Positions 22,301 to 37,000 of a DNA stretch of 64,000 bases are shown here, in pieces. Position 1 is the first letter of the stretch; every line of letters starts with the position of its first letter. The position numbers were made by a program, and so were the translations under genes. The notes under the pieces were generated by a model. It was not told where the DNA came from and did no database searches. It was given only the letters and a program-made list of their open reading frames with translations. This DNA comes from Embiotoca jacksoni (lineage: Eukaryota > Chordata > Actinopteri > Embiotocidae), in NCBI GenBank assembly GCA_022577435.1, contig JAKOON010000006.1, forward strand, positions 19,368,501 to 19,432,500, given 5' to 3'.

Positions 22301-25300
22301 TGGCTGGGTACAGATGGCAACAGAAGGAGATGAGAACCCGAACTCCTTTTTCCAGAGTAACCAGTGACCAAATCGGAGATTTAAGCTCTCCATCGTGCCC
22401 GCTTTTTTTTTACACATCTAAAAACACATCTAAACTGAGGCAGAAAGATACTTACCCACCTTAGCATCGTAGTTGGCTGGTTTCAGCACGAGGTAGCTGA
22501 AAATTTCAACCCAGTATCACATCAAAGCGTGCGATACACCCATCAGTCCACTACACCATACTGTGTCAGTGTCACCAGTTGCCTTGCCTTAGTGTTAAAA
22601 ACCACGTGGTTAGGGTTTGACACCAACAATACTTGGTTAGAGTTAGAAAATGATTTCCTCAAAGAAATCCACGTCACTTTCTCACAGACTAAACCTGGAC
22701 TCCTGGGTGGAAGACCTGGGTTTGATCCATCCAACCACCCCCTAATATACTCCCAGACATCAGCACTTTTGTTCTTCATCACATGATCTCCTTCATTCCT
22801 GGTTAATCGTGCATGTGCTTTTCAAACTGTGGAAGTGTGACACTGATGGTATCCTCTAATGGACTAACAAGTGTACAACGCGCTTTACTGGGCTGAAAAG
22901 TTGATACCAGGTTCTTCAGAATCACTGATGAACAGATGCAACTTATCTTGGCTGACTATTCTCCAAGCCTTTACTTAAACAATTCACCTTGGTCGCAATG
23001 ACAGTTTATGAGTTGTATGTTTGGTGTCTATGATCAACAACATCCTTCTGTTCCCGTTGAAATCTTTTCAAACTTCTATCATAATCCTTCTTTTTTTCTC
23101 CATCATTATCATCATTACCTGAACACAGATGATAATAATAATCTGAATTTGCTTTTTTATAAATGTGAATGGCAACATGGTGACTATCCATCTGCTTGGT
23201 AGGTCAGCTTCTTGGCACTACATGTTTCTGTCAATGAGCACACTGGGTTCAGCTGCTGACTTCTCATGGCAAGCTGCTGGTTGCTGCACCTCAGACAGCT
23301 TGTTTTACCTTTCAGTCAGTATATACCCTGAAATAGGTGTGGACAACTTCATCATACACATTTTCATTGTAGGAAACCATTTTAGATCGTTTTTTTTTTA
23401 TTATGAAAGTCATTGCTTTAAAGCTGACTGCATTTTACAAGGGTCGATCAAAAAGTTAAAAGACTGCTCCTATTGCACGTGAACATTACTGAGCACCATG
23501 CTGTGGACGGAGCAGGGAGAAGCTATGACCTTTGTGAGGAAGTATTCCATGTTTCGTCACTTGACCAACATCAGCGCCACAGTTACACACATTTTTGTTA
23601 GGGCTAGTGCGTGACCTTTGTGAGCAAATTTTACACACACTTTGATGTGTGTGCTCCACTTTACTTAAGGTTGTGCGGCGAAATCATCGTGAACACGCAC
23701 TAGCCCTAACAAAACTGTGTGTAACTGTGGCGCTGATGTTGGTCAAGTGACAAAACGTGGAATACTTCCTCACAAAGGTCACGCAGAAGCTATGACCTTT
23801 GTGAGGAAGTATTCCACGTTTTGATTCCACGTGGTTTTGATTCCACGATGATTTCACCGCACAACCTTAAGTAAAGCGGAGCACGCACATCAAAGTGTGT
23901 GTAAAATTTGTGAAGAAGCATGGTGCCAAATCCGGTAAGTAGCGGGGGTGCAAGAACCTCACTTGCTTTCAACAGGTGTTGAGCAAGTGCAGTTTCATAA
24001 TGGAGAGCCAAAGTGTCATTCTGCCACAGTTCAGGTCATTTGGCCGAATATTTACGCTCGGAGATCTCAGAAATTTACAGTGGAACTCAGTGGCAACAGT
24101 ATGACCGTGTGGGAGAAATTAACAGTGCACAACCCCACGAAGGTCAAATAAAACTCATTTGGTTGCGTTCCTGACCTAAGGTGCCTTGTTTGGTGTTCAA
24201 CAGTGACGTTCTGCCCCTCTTGAAACACAAATGTCTCCCAAAACACCTCTCCAAGTTCATTGCTTCATTGTAGGATTTCTAAAGCATTTCAAAGGTCTCC
24301 ATTGCAGATTTCCTGAGTTTGACCAAAACAAATTGTTGTGCGCCCTCTGGTCATGTTAATGGAAAAAAAAACGATGTGTACCCATACCAGCGCTCACATA
24401 CATGTGTGTGACTTAGTTGATGATCAAGTGCCAAAACTTGAGATACCTAAAGGTTATAGTTCCCTCTCACATCATGCTGGTACTTCACACGCAACTAGAG
24501 CAGTCTCTGAACTTTTTGATCGACCCTCGTATAGCCTCTCCAGCCCACTCTAGTGTAACCGTTTTATAGAAAGTGAACAATTGTACAGGAAATTTGCAGT
24601 GTTTCCAACATGAGAGCAGCTGTTCAACATACTGCAGAGCCTGCTGCTGTCCGCCTGCTGTTCACGGTCATAACTTTTGACATCAGATTCAACTCAGGGC
24701 CATGCTCCTTTGCTAATGAAGTTTTAAGGATAAGGCAATTAAACAGTATAACGTTTTGACTCCTTGTTTTTTCTAAAGTATATTTATTGTTTGTAGAAAA
24801 TCCAGCACTGTAAGCTATTTATATACCATGACACCCACTGGGGGTATTGTATCACTTATTGTTGGCTGCAAAAGCCACTGGGAACAGCATTGTAGTATAC
24901 ATTTATAAGATGACAAGGAGCTGAGTTTTATAAGAAGAAATAAGAAAGAGGCAAAAAACGAGAGAAGTCGTACAATCAACAGAGCATGTCTCGACATTTA
25001 ACAATCTAAGGTCCAGGGTAGAGAAGTCACTGGCCAATACAAATTAGATTCTGTTAAAGAAGATTAAGCTCTTGGAAGAAATGCCTGAATCAGCCACAAT
25101 CAAACAGAAACTTTAAATTAGGGAAAGTCAGTGAGTGCAATAATGAGACAAATACTGAAGACTTCTTGTTAAAGCTCCAAGTCGGGCCGAGCAGACCGAG
25201 GCCTGCATCTCCACTCACAAACTCAACTAATTTCCAAATACAGTTGTTGTGTTGTTGTTATGAAGGTCTTTATTCATAGCACTGATGAAAAAAAATATGC

Positions 25301-28300
25301 ATGCTACTACTCCTACATATTTCCATTTAGTTTATTAGTATGTATTATTCTCTTCTCAGCCTACAGAAAATAATCTAATCTTTGAAACTTGGATAAAGTA
25401 TAATGAACTTTGAGATTTGAGAAACAAAATGTTCACTTGACCACACATATTCTGACCTCAGTCACTGGCTGTGCTGCTGTGTGATTGTGTTTGTCCTCTT
25501 GTCCTCATCTGCTTGGTGGCTCTCGTTTCATTCAGCTCATTGTTTTCCCATAAATCTGTCTGCCTGGGAGGCGCCGTCAGTGTCTGTATTGATAATTGGA
25601 GGCTGGAAACCAACATCTGCACCAATAAAAACCTGAAGGCTTTAAATGGGTAGTTTGGACCATTGATTTAGGAGAGATGAGGACAGGGTGAGGTGTCTCT
25701 CTGTGTGTAGATTACATATAGATGGAGAATCAAATAGTGCTCCACTGTAATCACACATAAGTCCTATACAGTTTTTCTGAGTAAAAGGCTGTAGTTTAGC
25801 TATTCTCTTGTTATAATTGTTTAACAGATTAAATGTGACATTTGATTTTGTGCTCAGTGTCACATTTAGTGTATGTTATAGGGCCTACAGAATCTCTGCA
25901 GTAGAAGCACTGTCATCTGATTGCAAGAATGGTGACTGCATCATCACAACTGCTACCTAAAGTCATTATAGGTGCGATGAGTTCATTGCTTTTTCAATTT
26001 ACATTATAAAAGTACTGTAATTTATGCAAAGCTCATTGTTTCTTAAACATGATACATTTTGTTTTCTTACCATTGAAAGTGAGACTTTATGACCCAAATC
26101 TGTAGAAATTCAGCACACACCTAAATCCTGAGACTACGGCTCCATGGGCTGTATGTAGGCCTAGCTGTGCTTGAAGCTAAGTGCTATCGTTAGCATACTA
26201 ACATGCTCAAACTGACAATGCAAAAAATGCTCATGGTAAGCAGGTGTAATCATGTTCATCGTTTTAGTGTTGTGTGGAAATATATAAATATTAGCTAATT
26301 AGCGCAAAACTGAAAGTACAAACTGGGTATGATGTCATCAATGTTTGTACCAAACTATCCACCAATCCATCCTAGAAATGTAAAAATACTTCTCTGAATC
26401 AGTGTACATTTTGACCTGCTGATAGCTCTAGAGGTCAAGGATCACCACAACTCATAGGATGTGCATGTATGTACAGAATTTCATGGCAATCCTTTAAAGT
26501 CATTGAGATGCTGTATTGCAGACATTGCTCTCCCTACAACTGCTAGTGTGGCTAAAAAAAGAAGCAGTGGCTTGTTTTTCCCATGACACCAGCAATCCCT
26601 TGTTTACACTCTGACATTATGGCCCGACTACATCTTTTTGATTTGTGGAATATTTATACATGGGAAAGAGGAGTCTTCATTAACAACACATTCGAAACCA
26701 GTGGATTCCAGAGGTGTTGTCAAATGGCTGAAGAGCTTTTCAAAGCAAATTAAACAAGGCTGCTGCTGTCTGATTTCCTTCTTTTGTACCTGTGTTGTGT
26801 GACAGACACGGGATGAAGCTATAAATGCTTATAAACCTACCACCTCCTGGCAGAGTAGGTTCTGCCACGGTGGATGTATGCCAGCAGTCATACAAAAGGG
26901 TTTGAATGGCAAAACCAGCTAAACACAACCTTATTTGTTGTGACATCACAGAGAACCACTTCTTCCAACAGATCACTAATGCAACAGTTTTCATGTGTTT
27001 CTCTCCTCTTTCTCTTTTTAATCAACACTGTTACATGTGCAGTCTGTCATATAGTGTATTCTGTAACCTTTAAAAACATAACTAACCACAATTTACAGGT
27101 TCAACTTTTTCATTTAGGTCACTATAATTTATTCTTTGACAGCAACACAATTTAGACTCTAACCCAAGAATCAAAGCTTTTCTTGTGAAATGTGTAACCT
27201 AACATTCTTTATAGAGCTTCAGGCTGTATCTGTCATTGTGGCTTGCTATATTGGGAAAGTTCTACTTTTCTACAAACTCTGATTTAGCAACTGCCACTGA
27301 GGAGTCTGCTGGATAATATTAGATCTGATGGGTTTAATTGCAGTGCCAGATCTCATCAGGATGGAAAGGGAAAAAGACAGACAGGGGGGGAGAGTGGAGG
27401 GAGACAGGGGAGGATGGGTAAGGATGATGTGTATGAGCAGAATATATATATTGAAAAGAATATTAGTCTAGCCGATCAAATTAATCTATTGTAGTTAATG
27501 ACAAGTAAACAAAGGAAAATATCATAATGTCAGTGCTTGTTTATTTTTCTTTGTCATCAACTCACTCATAGAATATGTGCTATTTTTCTTATTGTCTCTT
27601 ACATGATCATTTTTGATTCACGCATAATGGATCTTACAATATATCCAAGGTCAAAATATCATTCTCAATTCTCAACTCAATAAGTCTGCAGGAGATGAAG
27701 AGAGGTGAGCGAGTGAGTGGAGTGAGTAATTGAGCAGGAAGTGAGTAAATGAGTGAATTTGTGTCTGCGAGTGATTGAGTGAGTTGTCGTCCTCCAGAGT
27801 GACTGAGATGATAGAGACGGAGAGGATCGAGGGCTCAGTATTGAGGCTGAGGGTCATTAGGACAGTGCTAAATTTTAACAGCAGTGTTAGATGGCTTTGG
27901 ATGAATTGTGGAGTCTGATTTAAGGAGTTAGGAGTCTGCGCTGTGCCTCCTCATTTTTGACTGGACTTGTGTGATATTAGGGATGAAGGGTAATATGTCT
28001 ATAGTCTTTAGAAGAAAGTGTTTTCTATGAGTTTTTGCCTTGTTTGGAACAAGATAAATGTGTACCAATATATATATATATACGTAAATGCTGTTACAAT
28101 ACTGCATTTGTGTTATTGTAGAATTAAGACGTGACACCAGACGTGGCAGTTCCATAAATATCTGTGCAGATCCAAGACTAAAGGTTTCCTCAAAGATTAA
28201 TGCAGAATTATACTACATCTTGTTCACATTTATGAATCTGTGCGTACACATAGTTCTGTTTATAGTCGTGCTCCAGGGATTGCTGTGTCACTAAGACAGA

Positions 28301-31300
28301 TGACCACAGAAATGTCTGCTGGCTGCAAATAGAAAGAAATTAACTTAAAATGCTGGATTTCTTTTTGCCATAGTTTACAGTGTTAGCATGCTCACATGTT
28401 AAACCAATATGGAGAGCATGGTGAACATTGTACTGGCTACTCATCTATCATTTTCACTGGGAGCCTGTGAGCAAGCCGCTGCATCAATGCGTGTTTCTCA
28501 CAGTTAATGCTAAAATGAAAAGGGCATCAAATCAGCAAAATATGAAACAGGGAAAACAGAAGTGGTTAAAAAAAAATGAATCGGAGTCTTCAAAATAACA
28601 GTCATGATGCACATTTGACCATGATCATTTCCAATTCCTTGGTGTGTGGACCTCAAAACATGAGTGAAATTCAAATAACACAGGAGGAACCATCACACAT
28701 TATCATCAAACTTGCTATATACAACACCTGCTTACACTCCCTTTTAAATACCAGTGTATACTGTTTGTATACTGTGTTAAATCACATACAGTATGCTTGT
28801 TTTTCATGTATATCCATTGTTTATGCATCTGTCCCCTCTTTGCTTGCTCAGTGACCACTTTCTACACCTTTTTCATTGTTTAAATGTGCTTCTATTCAGG
28901 GAAAGTCTACATTGGAAACAAGAAAGAGATTGCAGAGAGCAGAATCCCTGAACTCAACACGTACATGAAGGTAATCATGTTTCATTTCACGCACAACGCA
29001 CTCCTTTTCTTTTGTAAAGAGGAAAATAATTCTTGGCATGCTTGCCATCTTCTGCAGCGTGCAGTGCAGTAGCCTACAACTTAGTGGGCTGAGCGATGCT
29101 GTAGGTGGATAAGCACTGACTCGGATATTTCAGCAGTAGTTTGCAGATGGAGCTCAACATGTAGGCGTTGCTGCTCTCTTCTCTTTGCTCTGCCCTGTGC
29201 CCACATCACGTCTGACTGACTGTAGTTGTGGGACTTTTGACATGTTTCACTGTTGCTCCATCGCTAAAAACATGATCAGGTTCTCTTTCACCCACTCACT
29301 CACTTCTCTTTTCTGCTTTGCTCCTTTTTTTCCCGCAACCTACATGGCTCGCTTTGCCACACTCTCTCGCCTTCGCTCGCCTTACACTTGTAGTGTTTCT
29401 CGCTTTATCTCCTCTCTTTTTATCCACTCCTTCCACCCCTTTAGCTCGACTCTCCCACCACTCTACTTCTCCCTCTCCTCTTCCATCAAACTCCCACTCT
29501 CTTTACACCCCTCTTGTCAAAGTCATCCACCCTGTCTTCCCTTCTCTCCACCTCACTCCTTCGTCTCCACCTTTCTTCCCCGTCTTCCACTTCCAACGCA
29601 GCATCTTTCTCTTTCATCCCATTCTGTTTCTCTCCATCCTTACCTCATTCACCCTCACACTCTCTCTCTCTCTCTCTCTCTCATTTCAGAAGTTGCTGGG
29701 TCTGCCAACATGGCTGCTGCTTGACGAGGCTCCCAGGATGTTTTTCTACCAGATGGACCAGGACAGTCAGCACCAACCCCGCGCCCTCAGGCGTCTCCGC
29801 CCACCCACCCGCAAAGTGTAAGCCCCACAGCATGCCCTGGTAACAAGCCCAAAAACGGAGTCTGAATAATTTTAAGCTCGACAGGCAGTTCAACTCCTTC
29901 AGCACCAGGTCAGATGTCACTATTAAGAAGTAACCGGAGGGTACAGAGGTGGCAGCATTAGTGAATCAGGTTTAAAGCTGAAGCACCTGTAAATAAGGAT
30001 AATGCAGGTTAATTGTTGGACTTGAGTGCTTCTTTGTGCCACAAATAAATTTAAATATGTTTTGTTTTTTTAATTAAAATAAAAAACCCCTGCATGCTTA
30101 AACTTTGATTTTACTCTTTGAAATATCAGAAGAAGAAGGAAAACTGCCTCATTTATCTTTTAAAATTAACAGTACCGTTGGGTCTTTTAGGAGCAGGTGT
30201 CCTTATCTGATATCATGGTTTTAGAATTAAAGTATTTGTAGCAGATAGGAGGCTGGTTTTGTGTGAATGAGGAGGGTTGGTAGGAGGAAGACGTGGCTCC
30301 AACAACATGGTTTATCCCTCAGAAGAAGGAAATGATGGGAAATAATGAATTTTCCTCAAAATGCATGAACCCAGGGGTGCAGATTATCACGAATATATAA
30401 AGTGGTTGCTCCAACATAAAGGTAAAAGCACGTCAGTGTCTCCCAGTTAAGAGTCATAGAAGCAAGTACAACCTGTATTAATTTTATGATACAGCTTATC
30501 TATTGTATTCTACATTATATTTCTCTGCTGTCATCTCTAAACGTCTAATGACACTCAGCCTTGGCTCATTTAAGTCCTTGTGGAAGATAAAGCTTTTTAA
30601 CTGGGTGACTGTTATCAGCTCTGTATATTGAATACTGAAGGTCATTCAGACTTCAAATTAGTTACACAAGAAATCATTTGAATTGAACAAGAAGGACTAT
30701 TTGGTACTTATCATTTTCAATGTTGCCAGTGAAGTTATGGTACAGTATGGGTCAGGTAGTGCATGTTTGAATAATGTGTAACACATTTAACACAAGCAAA
30801 AATTACTGTTAGAACTGAGCTAGTGCTTAATTGAAGTGGCGGTTATCTTTGACTGAAACATGGTTCGGACACACTAATTGTTCACAGCGAGAAGAAAAGG
30901 TTGTGTGCATGTAGGAGTTCACTGTCAGCTGAACACATGTACACAGCGTCTGTTTTTACTTACGCAAGCATTTATTTCCTTCAGAACACTAAATTATTAG
31001 ACATTTAGCCCACACACAAGTCTAAAATCACAAAGCTGAAGAGTGGATGAGTGACAGGAAACTTGGGTATTGAGGGGCACATTAGCTGTTAAAGCGAACA
31101 CCTGATCAAGTAGTTATTGGGAGTAATCTTAAATCACAGGCACAATCAACTTGCTGTTTCCTCACATGACCAAGCTTTAGTCCTATGTAGCTTTTGTGAG
31201 GATGCCCTGCATCATCTTCACGGACGGCAAACATTTTTTTTATCAGACACTGTTCAAAATTCATCATATTTATGAGGGTTTCTGAAAGTGACAAAATGCT

Positions 31301-33959
31301 CCTCTGACTCTGAGACAAGGAGCGTCGAACCTGCCAGACAGAGGCGACTGTCGCATTGATCCAGTGCGTTCATATATCTCATGTGCTATTACTCAGAAAC
31401 ACAAGTCAGTCAATTGACCATTTGTAGCAACTGGTTTTACAGCTAGTTATAGCAGAAAAGTCTCAGCACTGTGAGGGAGCTTTCAAAGAATCCCATCAGT
31501 AACATGGAGTCTGCTCTAAGAACAAAGTCCTCCCCAAAAGAACATACATGAATATTATATCTTAATGGTGCTGCAGAAAACTGTCGGTATGAAGACATGA
31601 TCAGTTTGAGGTGGCGGGTTGTAACGGACGCCGTGTAAAATTGCATGAATATAATGGGACGTCTGCTCGTCAGCTGGTAGCCGAACAGCTGAGGAACGAG
31701 TCACTGTGCTTGAATGATGCACCTTAATACAGTCAGCGAGAGTTAACACAACTTCAGTGGTGTCCCTGAAATACCCCAAAGCACCATGGGCCTTTTATCA
31801 GAACAACTTTTCCACGATGTATAACGACATAAACTTGTACAGTTGTCATTGTCAATCGTAAATCAAGGACCTAAAATACAGAACAGTCACCTTTTAGCTC
31901 AGTGACGGGTGATACTGCTGTGCAACAAGTCTTCAATATTTGATGTTGAATCATGACGAGGCTTTCCTGAGTTATGACATCGCGGTTGGCACATAGGTGC
32001 TGCCTGAATGCCTCACATCATACATTTAATGGAGTTAAGTAGGCAGGATGTGACGGAGGCGAGTTTACATAAATTTGGCATTGAGAAAAGACCAAAGGGA
32101 TTTATTTTTTTTTTACCCTTTTTTACTTCCTCATTCATAACGACTATTCTAGCTTCTGATTGGCCCATTTCCCCATAGTCTCCTTACACCAGCAGCAGAT
32201 GTGGTAAAGAACTGATTGTCTCAACAGGAAATTATGCAAAGGTGAAATTCTCATTACTTCTTCTGCTCTTGCATCTAACCTGCCTTTATTTGCATGGACT
32301 ATGATCAGTTTAGGTGTTGGAAATATGTGAGTAAACATTTACTCTCTTGAATATTGCCTCATATTTGATCCTGTCGTTGTCTCTGAGACCAGTTGTCGCA
32401 AAGTTTCTCTAAACTACAGTAAATAAGATTAGAAGGAGCTTTATTGTATCTCGGTAAGCATTTTCTTGCACTATTAAACTATTAGCTCGACTTTCTTGCT
32501 ATTAAGAGTTTCATTTTAATTTCCCATAGTTATTTACTTGCATATGGTTAAGCTTTAGTAAAATCTTTACCTGAAGTAAGTGTTTGTCATACGTTCTTTG
32601 TTGTTGCAAAAGAAAAATAACATTTGTTGAATGTGTTTTCTCAGAACAATCTGCACTTATTTTCATAAGGTGTGAAGGTGGTGCATTTTGGTTTTTCTTT
32701 GGGGCTTTTAAACAAAACTAATTGGGACTCCGCATTAAAGAGAAAGGTGCTGAAGCATTCATTGAGCGTAACCATCATCAGGGCTAGCTGTCAGTCAGCA
32801 GCACAGTGGAGCTGAAAGCAAAGCAGCTGGACAAACTGTCTTCACCCGGCTGACTGTCAGTCGGAGTTTACTGGATGAAAGCAGTTTTCATGTCGGCTCA
32901 GCAGGAAAAAGCCTGCAGTGTTTTTATGTATAGATTCATTGATATGACTGATTTCCTCTTGGACAGAGGGGAAATCCAGAAAGCTCACAATTGTAATCCT
33001 TAATGTCTGTGCCAACATGTGTGTTAATCCTAGCCTGGCTCACAGCTTCAGTTTTCTTTGCTGTAAATAGAGTCTGGTATCTTGACTCGTATTGCCGTTT
33101 GCACAGTCACTCTGAAGGGCGGACCAATCAGCGATGGTGGTTGGCCGTTTGTCCAGAACCTCCTTCACTGTGATTGGACAGCTGGAGACAGCGATGAGCG
33201 CAGCGTTAACGTTTTTCTGAAAATAAATGTTACCAGAAAAAAAAAAATCGCCAAACAATCTGAATAAATGCTCAGCACCTTGTCAAGCTGCTGATGTTCA
33301 TTAAAACAAGATTAAAAATATGCTGTGCTCAGGAAAAAACACTTTGGTGGCCGGTTTCGACGAATGCTGATTGGTTCAAATTAACCCGAGGTCTACGCCC
33401 AGTAGGAACGACTGCAAACGATTCTCTATGGAAGATGACCAGACCCATGTTCACTCTAAACGCATGATAGCTCTGGACGAAGTCAGAGGTCTATCCTCTG
33501 GGAACCAGAAATGTCTAAAAAAATGTCACAACAATTAATCTAGAAGCTGATGAGATATTTCAGTCTTGACCAAAGTGGATCAATGACAGACCAACATTGC
33601 TGCTTTTAGAGCTGCGCTGCCAGCATGACCAAAAATACACCGATTAGTTCTGACAGGGATGATACATCTTGTTATTGATCACACCGTCAAACAATGTTCA
33701 CTTTTATGACATGTTTCTGCCTCTGTATGTGTTCTAGGAAGACAGTCAAACCACCAAAGATGGACCTCTTCTCCTCCCCCAGGGCTGAGGTACTGCATGT
33801 GTACTTTCATTTTGGTTGTTGTTGCTTTGGTAACAATCGCCACGGCCACCCACAGAGTAACAACCTTTTAGTCAAACAACCACGCAGAGTGCACTTCATC
33901 ACCCCGAGATATACCATATGATCCTGTTAGGAGCCTTGCCTTGACTGCATCTCATGACG

Positions 33960-34040
<81 letters not shown>

Positions 34041-37000
34041 ACACGCACACGCACACACACACAACTTTATAGAGTCCTGCCTGCTAAACTGCATTACTTT
34101 GCGAGACTCACAAACTATGTGCATAAATGCATACACACTAACAAGAGAAAACGTACACAAGCATGTTGATGGATGTGACAAATCATTATTGTTGGTTTCA
34201 CTCGTCATTTTCTCCTCCCTCTGTCCTGTGCCTCTTTTGACCCCATCAATAGTTTCTGCCTCGCTTCACTTCCTTTTTTAATTTCTGTATCCATCTCTCT
34301 TTTCTTATTAGCCTCCCTCCCCCCCCTCCCCTCCCCTCTCCTTCCTTCCTTACCCCTCCCCTTACACATCTTTTAAGTTTTGTCCTCTCCCCCTCCCCTC
34401 CCTCTGTCTCTTTCCAAGGTTGCAACTATCTCTCATCCCTCTCTGCCGCCTCCTCTTCTCTTTCACATCCTCTCATTTTTATTCTATTCACGCCCTCCTC
34501 CCCGATGCTGTAAGAGAAGAAGAGAAAGAGACACAGTGTTTATACTCTGCAGCCGTTTTACCGTGAAGCTGTGTATTGTTGAGGTTGTGTAGCTGCTGTG
34601 GTGCAGGTGTGCAGGTGGATACAGTCGGGTCAGAGGATCAAATGGTAACGACCTGCCAATTAAACTCTCCGTGGAGGCAAACCATTTCTTTTATTCTTTG
34701 TACGGTCAGCACAATCCTAGACTGGCCTTTGAGCACACATACGCACATTTATACTTGAACTTGTAAGAGCCCTTTATTAACCCCTTCTCTAACCCTAACT
34801 TTAACAATTACCTCGAAAAGCCTTTTCCTAACCCTGACCCTGAAGTCTCAGCTTTCCCTACTCTTCAACTCAAACAAGGTCTCAACCTTTGAACAGTGAT
34901 GAGAGGTCCCCTCTTTCCCAAATAATCTTCACTTTTAAGGTCTAAAACTACAAAAAGATCCTCACAAAGATAGAGAACAAACGTGCAAAAGCTCCACAAT
35001 AACCCTAAATGTCTATTTTTTTAAATGAATTAATAGTGTCTAGTAGGAACTGTGTGTAATAATATTTGTGTGGGAGTATTAATGTTGCTGATGGTTGACA
35101 GCGTGTCTATTGTCATTTTCTGTTTGTTTGCATTATAGTGAGTAAAAATATCTCCAGTCCCAGTAGTAATTGTGTGCGTACCTGGATGACAAAAATCTGA
35201 TTATCAGGTAACGTGTGTCTGTAATTTTGTCCTTTTATAATAATATTGATTAAATTTCTTTCACAAACATGTTAATACATTTACAGAGAATGGCCACACA
35301 CTGAAGTGGTGATTCCAGAAAGATTGGTTTAGTGATATTACATGGTTACATGCACGTATTCGTGATATGAGTGAGGAGGTCAATATACCTGATTCAACCC
35401 GTGTGGATCATCAGTTTAACCCTGTAAATTATGTTAGAATGAACGGATAAGTTGCTTTTACTATATTCTTTGTGCTTCTGATCAAATATTCAGATGTGCT
35501 TTTACTGTTTGGTAGCTTCAAAACAACTTAAAAAAAAATGAGTATTTGAACCCCCTTTTCAAAATCCATCAACATATTTTTGAAAATCTAATATGATTGT
35601 TCCCAATTGTAATGCAGAATTGTTCCTTATGCTTTCATTCATTTCTGAAAATATGTTGAAACACGTTTGAAATATTCATACTAGAGCTGCAGTGATGAAT
35701 GGTTCAGTCGACTGGCAGAACATTGATATAATAAACGCTTGGTTGTTGCTATTTGGAAGGCAAATAATTGTCTCAAATGAGACACTTAACTCCTTTTCTC
35801 TGTTATTTAATTATAGTAAGATGAATATAGTTTGGTTTTGGACTGTTGGTTGGACAACTCAAGGCATTTAATGACATCATATTGTACTCTTCGGACTGAA
35901 GAAAAAAATAGATTTAGAAATAATTTGAAGTCTGCAATAACTTGATGGCCTGGAGATGTTTTTTTCATTGTGAGTGTTTGTGTGTATGTGTGATGTACCT
36001 TAGCTCAGTAGTGTAAGTGTCTGCCTGCAGAGTACACAGCCTGTGACATGAGTGCATGTCTGCAGGTGAAGTATTTTTTTTTTCACTTCCTGAACTACGT
36101 GCTTCATCCCCATGCAAAAGCATTTGACTTTTCCTAACCCTGCTTTACACAAAAAAATAGGTTACATCTGTTACATACAAACACACAAAGTCACACACAC
36201 ACATCGTCCTTCTCTCTGCACACTCCGGTGGTCTTTTATTATCAAACTAAGAGAAACTACTCCACGTTATTCCCTCCTCTCTCGCTCTTCCTCCCCTCCC
36301 TCCCACACAGAAGTAAAACACTGGTGTGCTCTACTCATGAAGCTGCCAGCCTACTCAACATCTATTTTAGCCCGCTCTCTTTTTCTCTCTTGAAAAATTA
36401 GTCTTCCTATGTGTGTTAATGTTTGTTTGTGAATGTCCTGCTGTGTGTGTTTTTAAGCGCAGGAAGGTTACAGTTAAACTCTGTCCAAACACTGATCAAT
36501 GAGACCGGCCATTGATGGATAAGAGGAAAGCACAGCCATTTGTCACAGAAGAGCTGCTACAAAGCGTTAAGCATTTACGCTGCAACGCTTTTTTTCTACT
36601 CCACCTAGTATTAGCTCAGGCTTAGCCCCAAACAGTGCGATGACTAATTGTTGTTAGCTGATGCATTATGAGCTTCAAACAAGGTCAATGGGACAGGCTG
36701 CTCTCAGTTAGCATGATTTTAAGGATGCACAAGCTGCAGGGACGCTTTGTCTGATGTGAACATTTTGGAGGACAAAGAAGCAGGAATAGATGGAGGACAG
36801 GAAAGAGGCAGAGCGTATGTGAGAGGCGAAGAGGAGAAAGAAATCCATAGAATTTAAAAATTGAAAATCAAGCTTACTCTAAAGGACCAAGGCTCTGTGC
36901 TTCTTTGCAGTGAGAGCCATTCACGCAGAAATTGGATCTTTAAATGAAGATCTGTCTGAGTAAAACAATTATCCTGACCACAAAGAAATATGAACATTCA

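Larger units (their letters stand above)
23441..24530 (-). mobile_element. Decayed mariner transposon in ncf4 intron 3
   Basis: Ends AAGGGTCGATCAAAAAGTT and AACTTTTTGATCGACCCTCG are inverted repeats bordered by TA on both sides, the target of Tc1/mariner elements. On the minus strand, transposase remains are readable: an N-terminal TFEML...NEAMNLERCF-like stretch and LHPRYLPDLAPCFF (about 23908-23956), the degraded form of the mariner signature HPPYSPDLAPCDFF. Stops and frame changes make it inactive. Its left part (23.52-23.91 kb) is rebuilt into nested inverted duplications. Confidence 0.75.

Noticed and set aside
29185..29843. Plus-strand frames of 109-179 codons at 29.2-29.8 kb
   Set aside because: They run through a pyrimidine-rich intron into ncf4 exon 5 in mostly wrong frames. 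Only 29690-29817 is coding.
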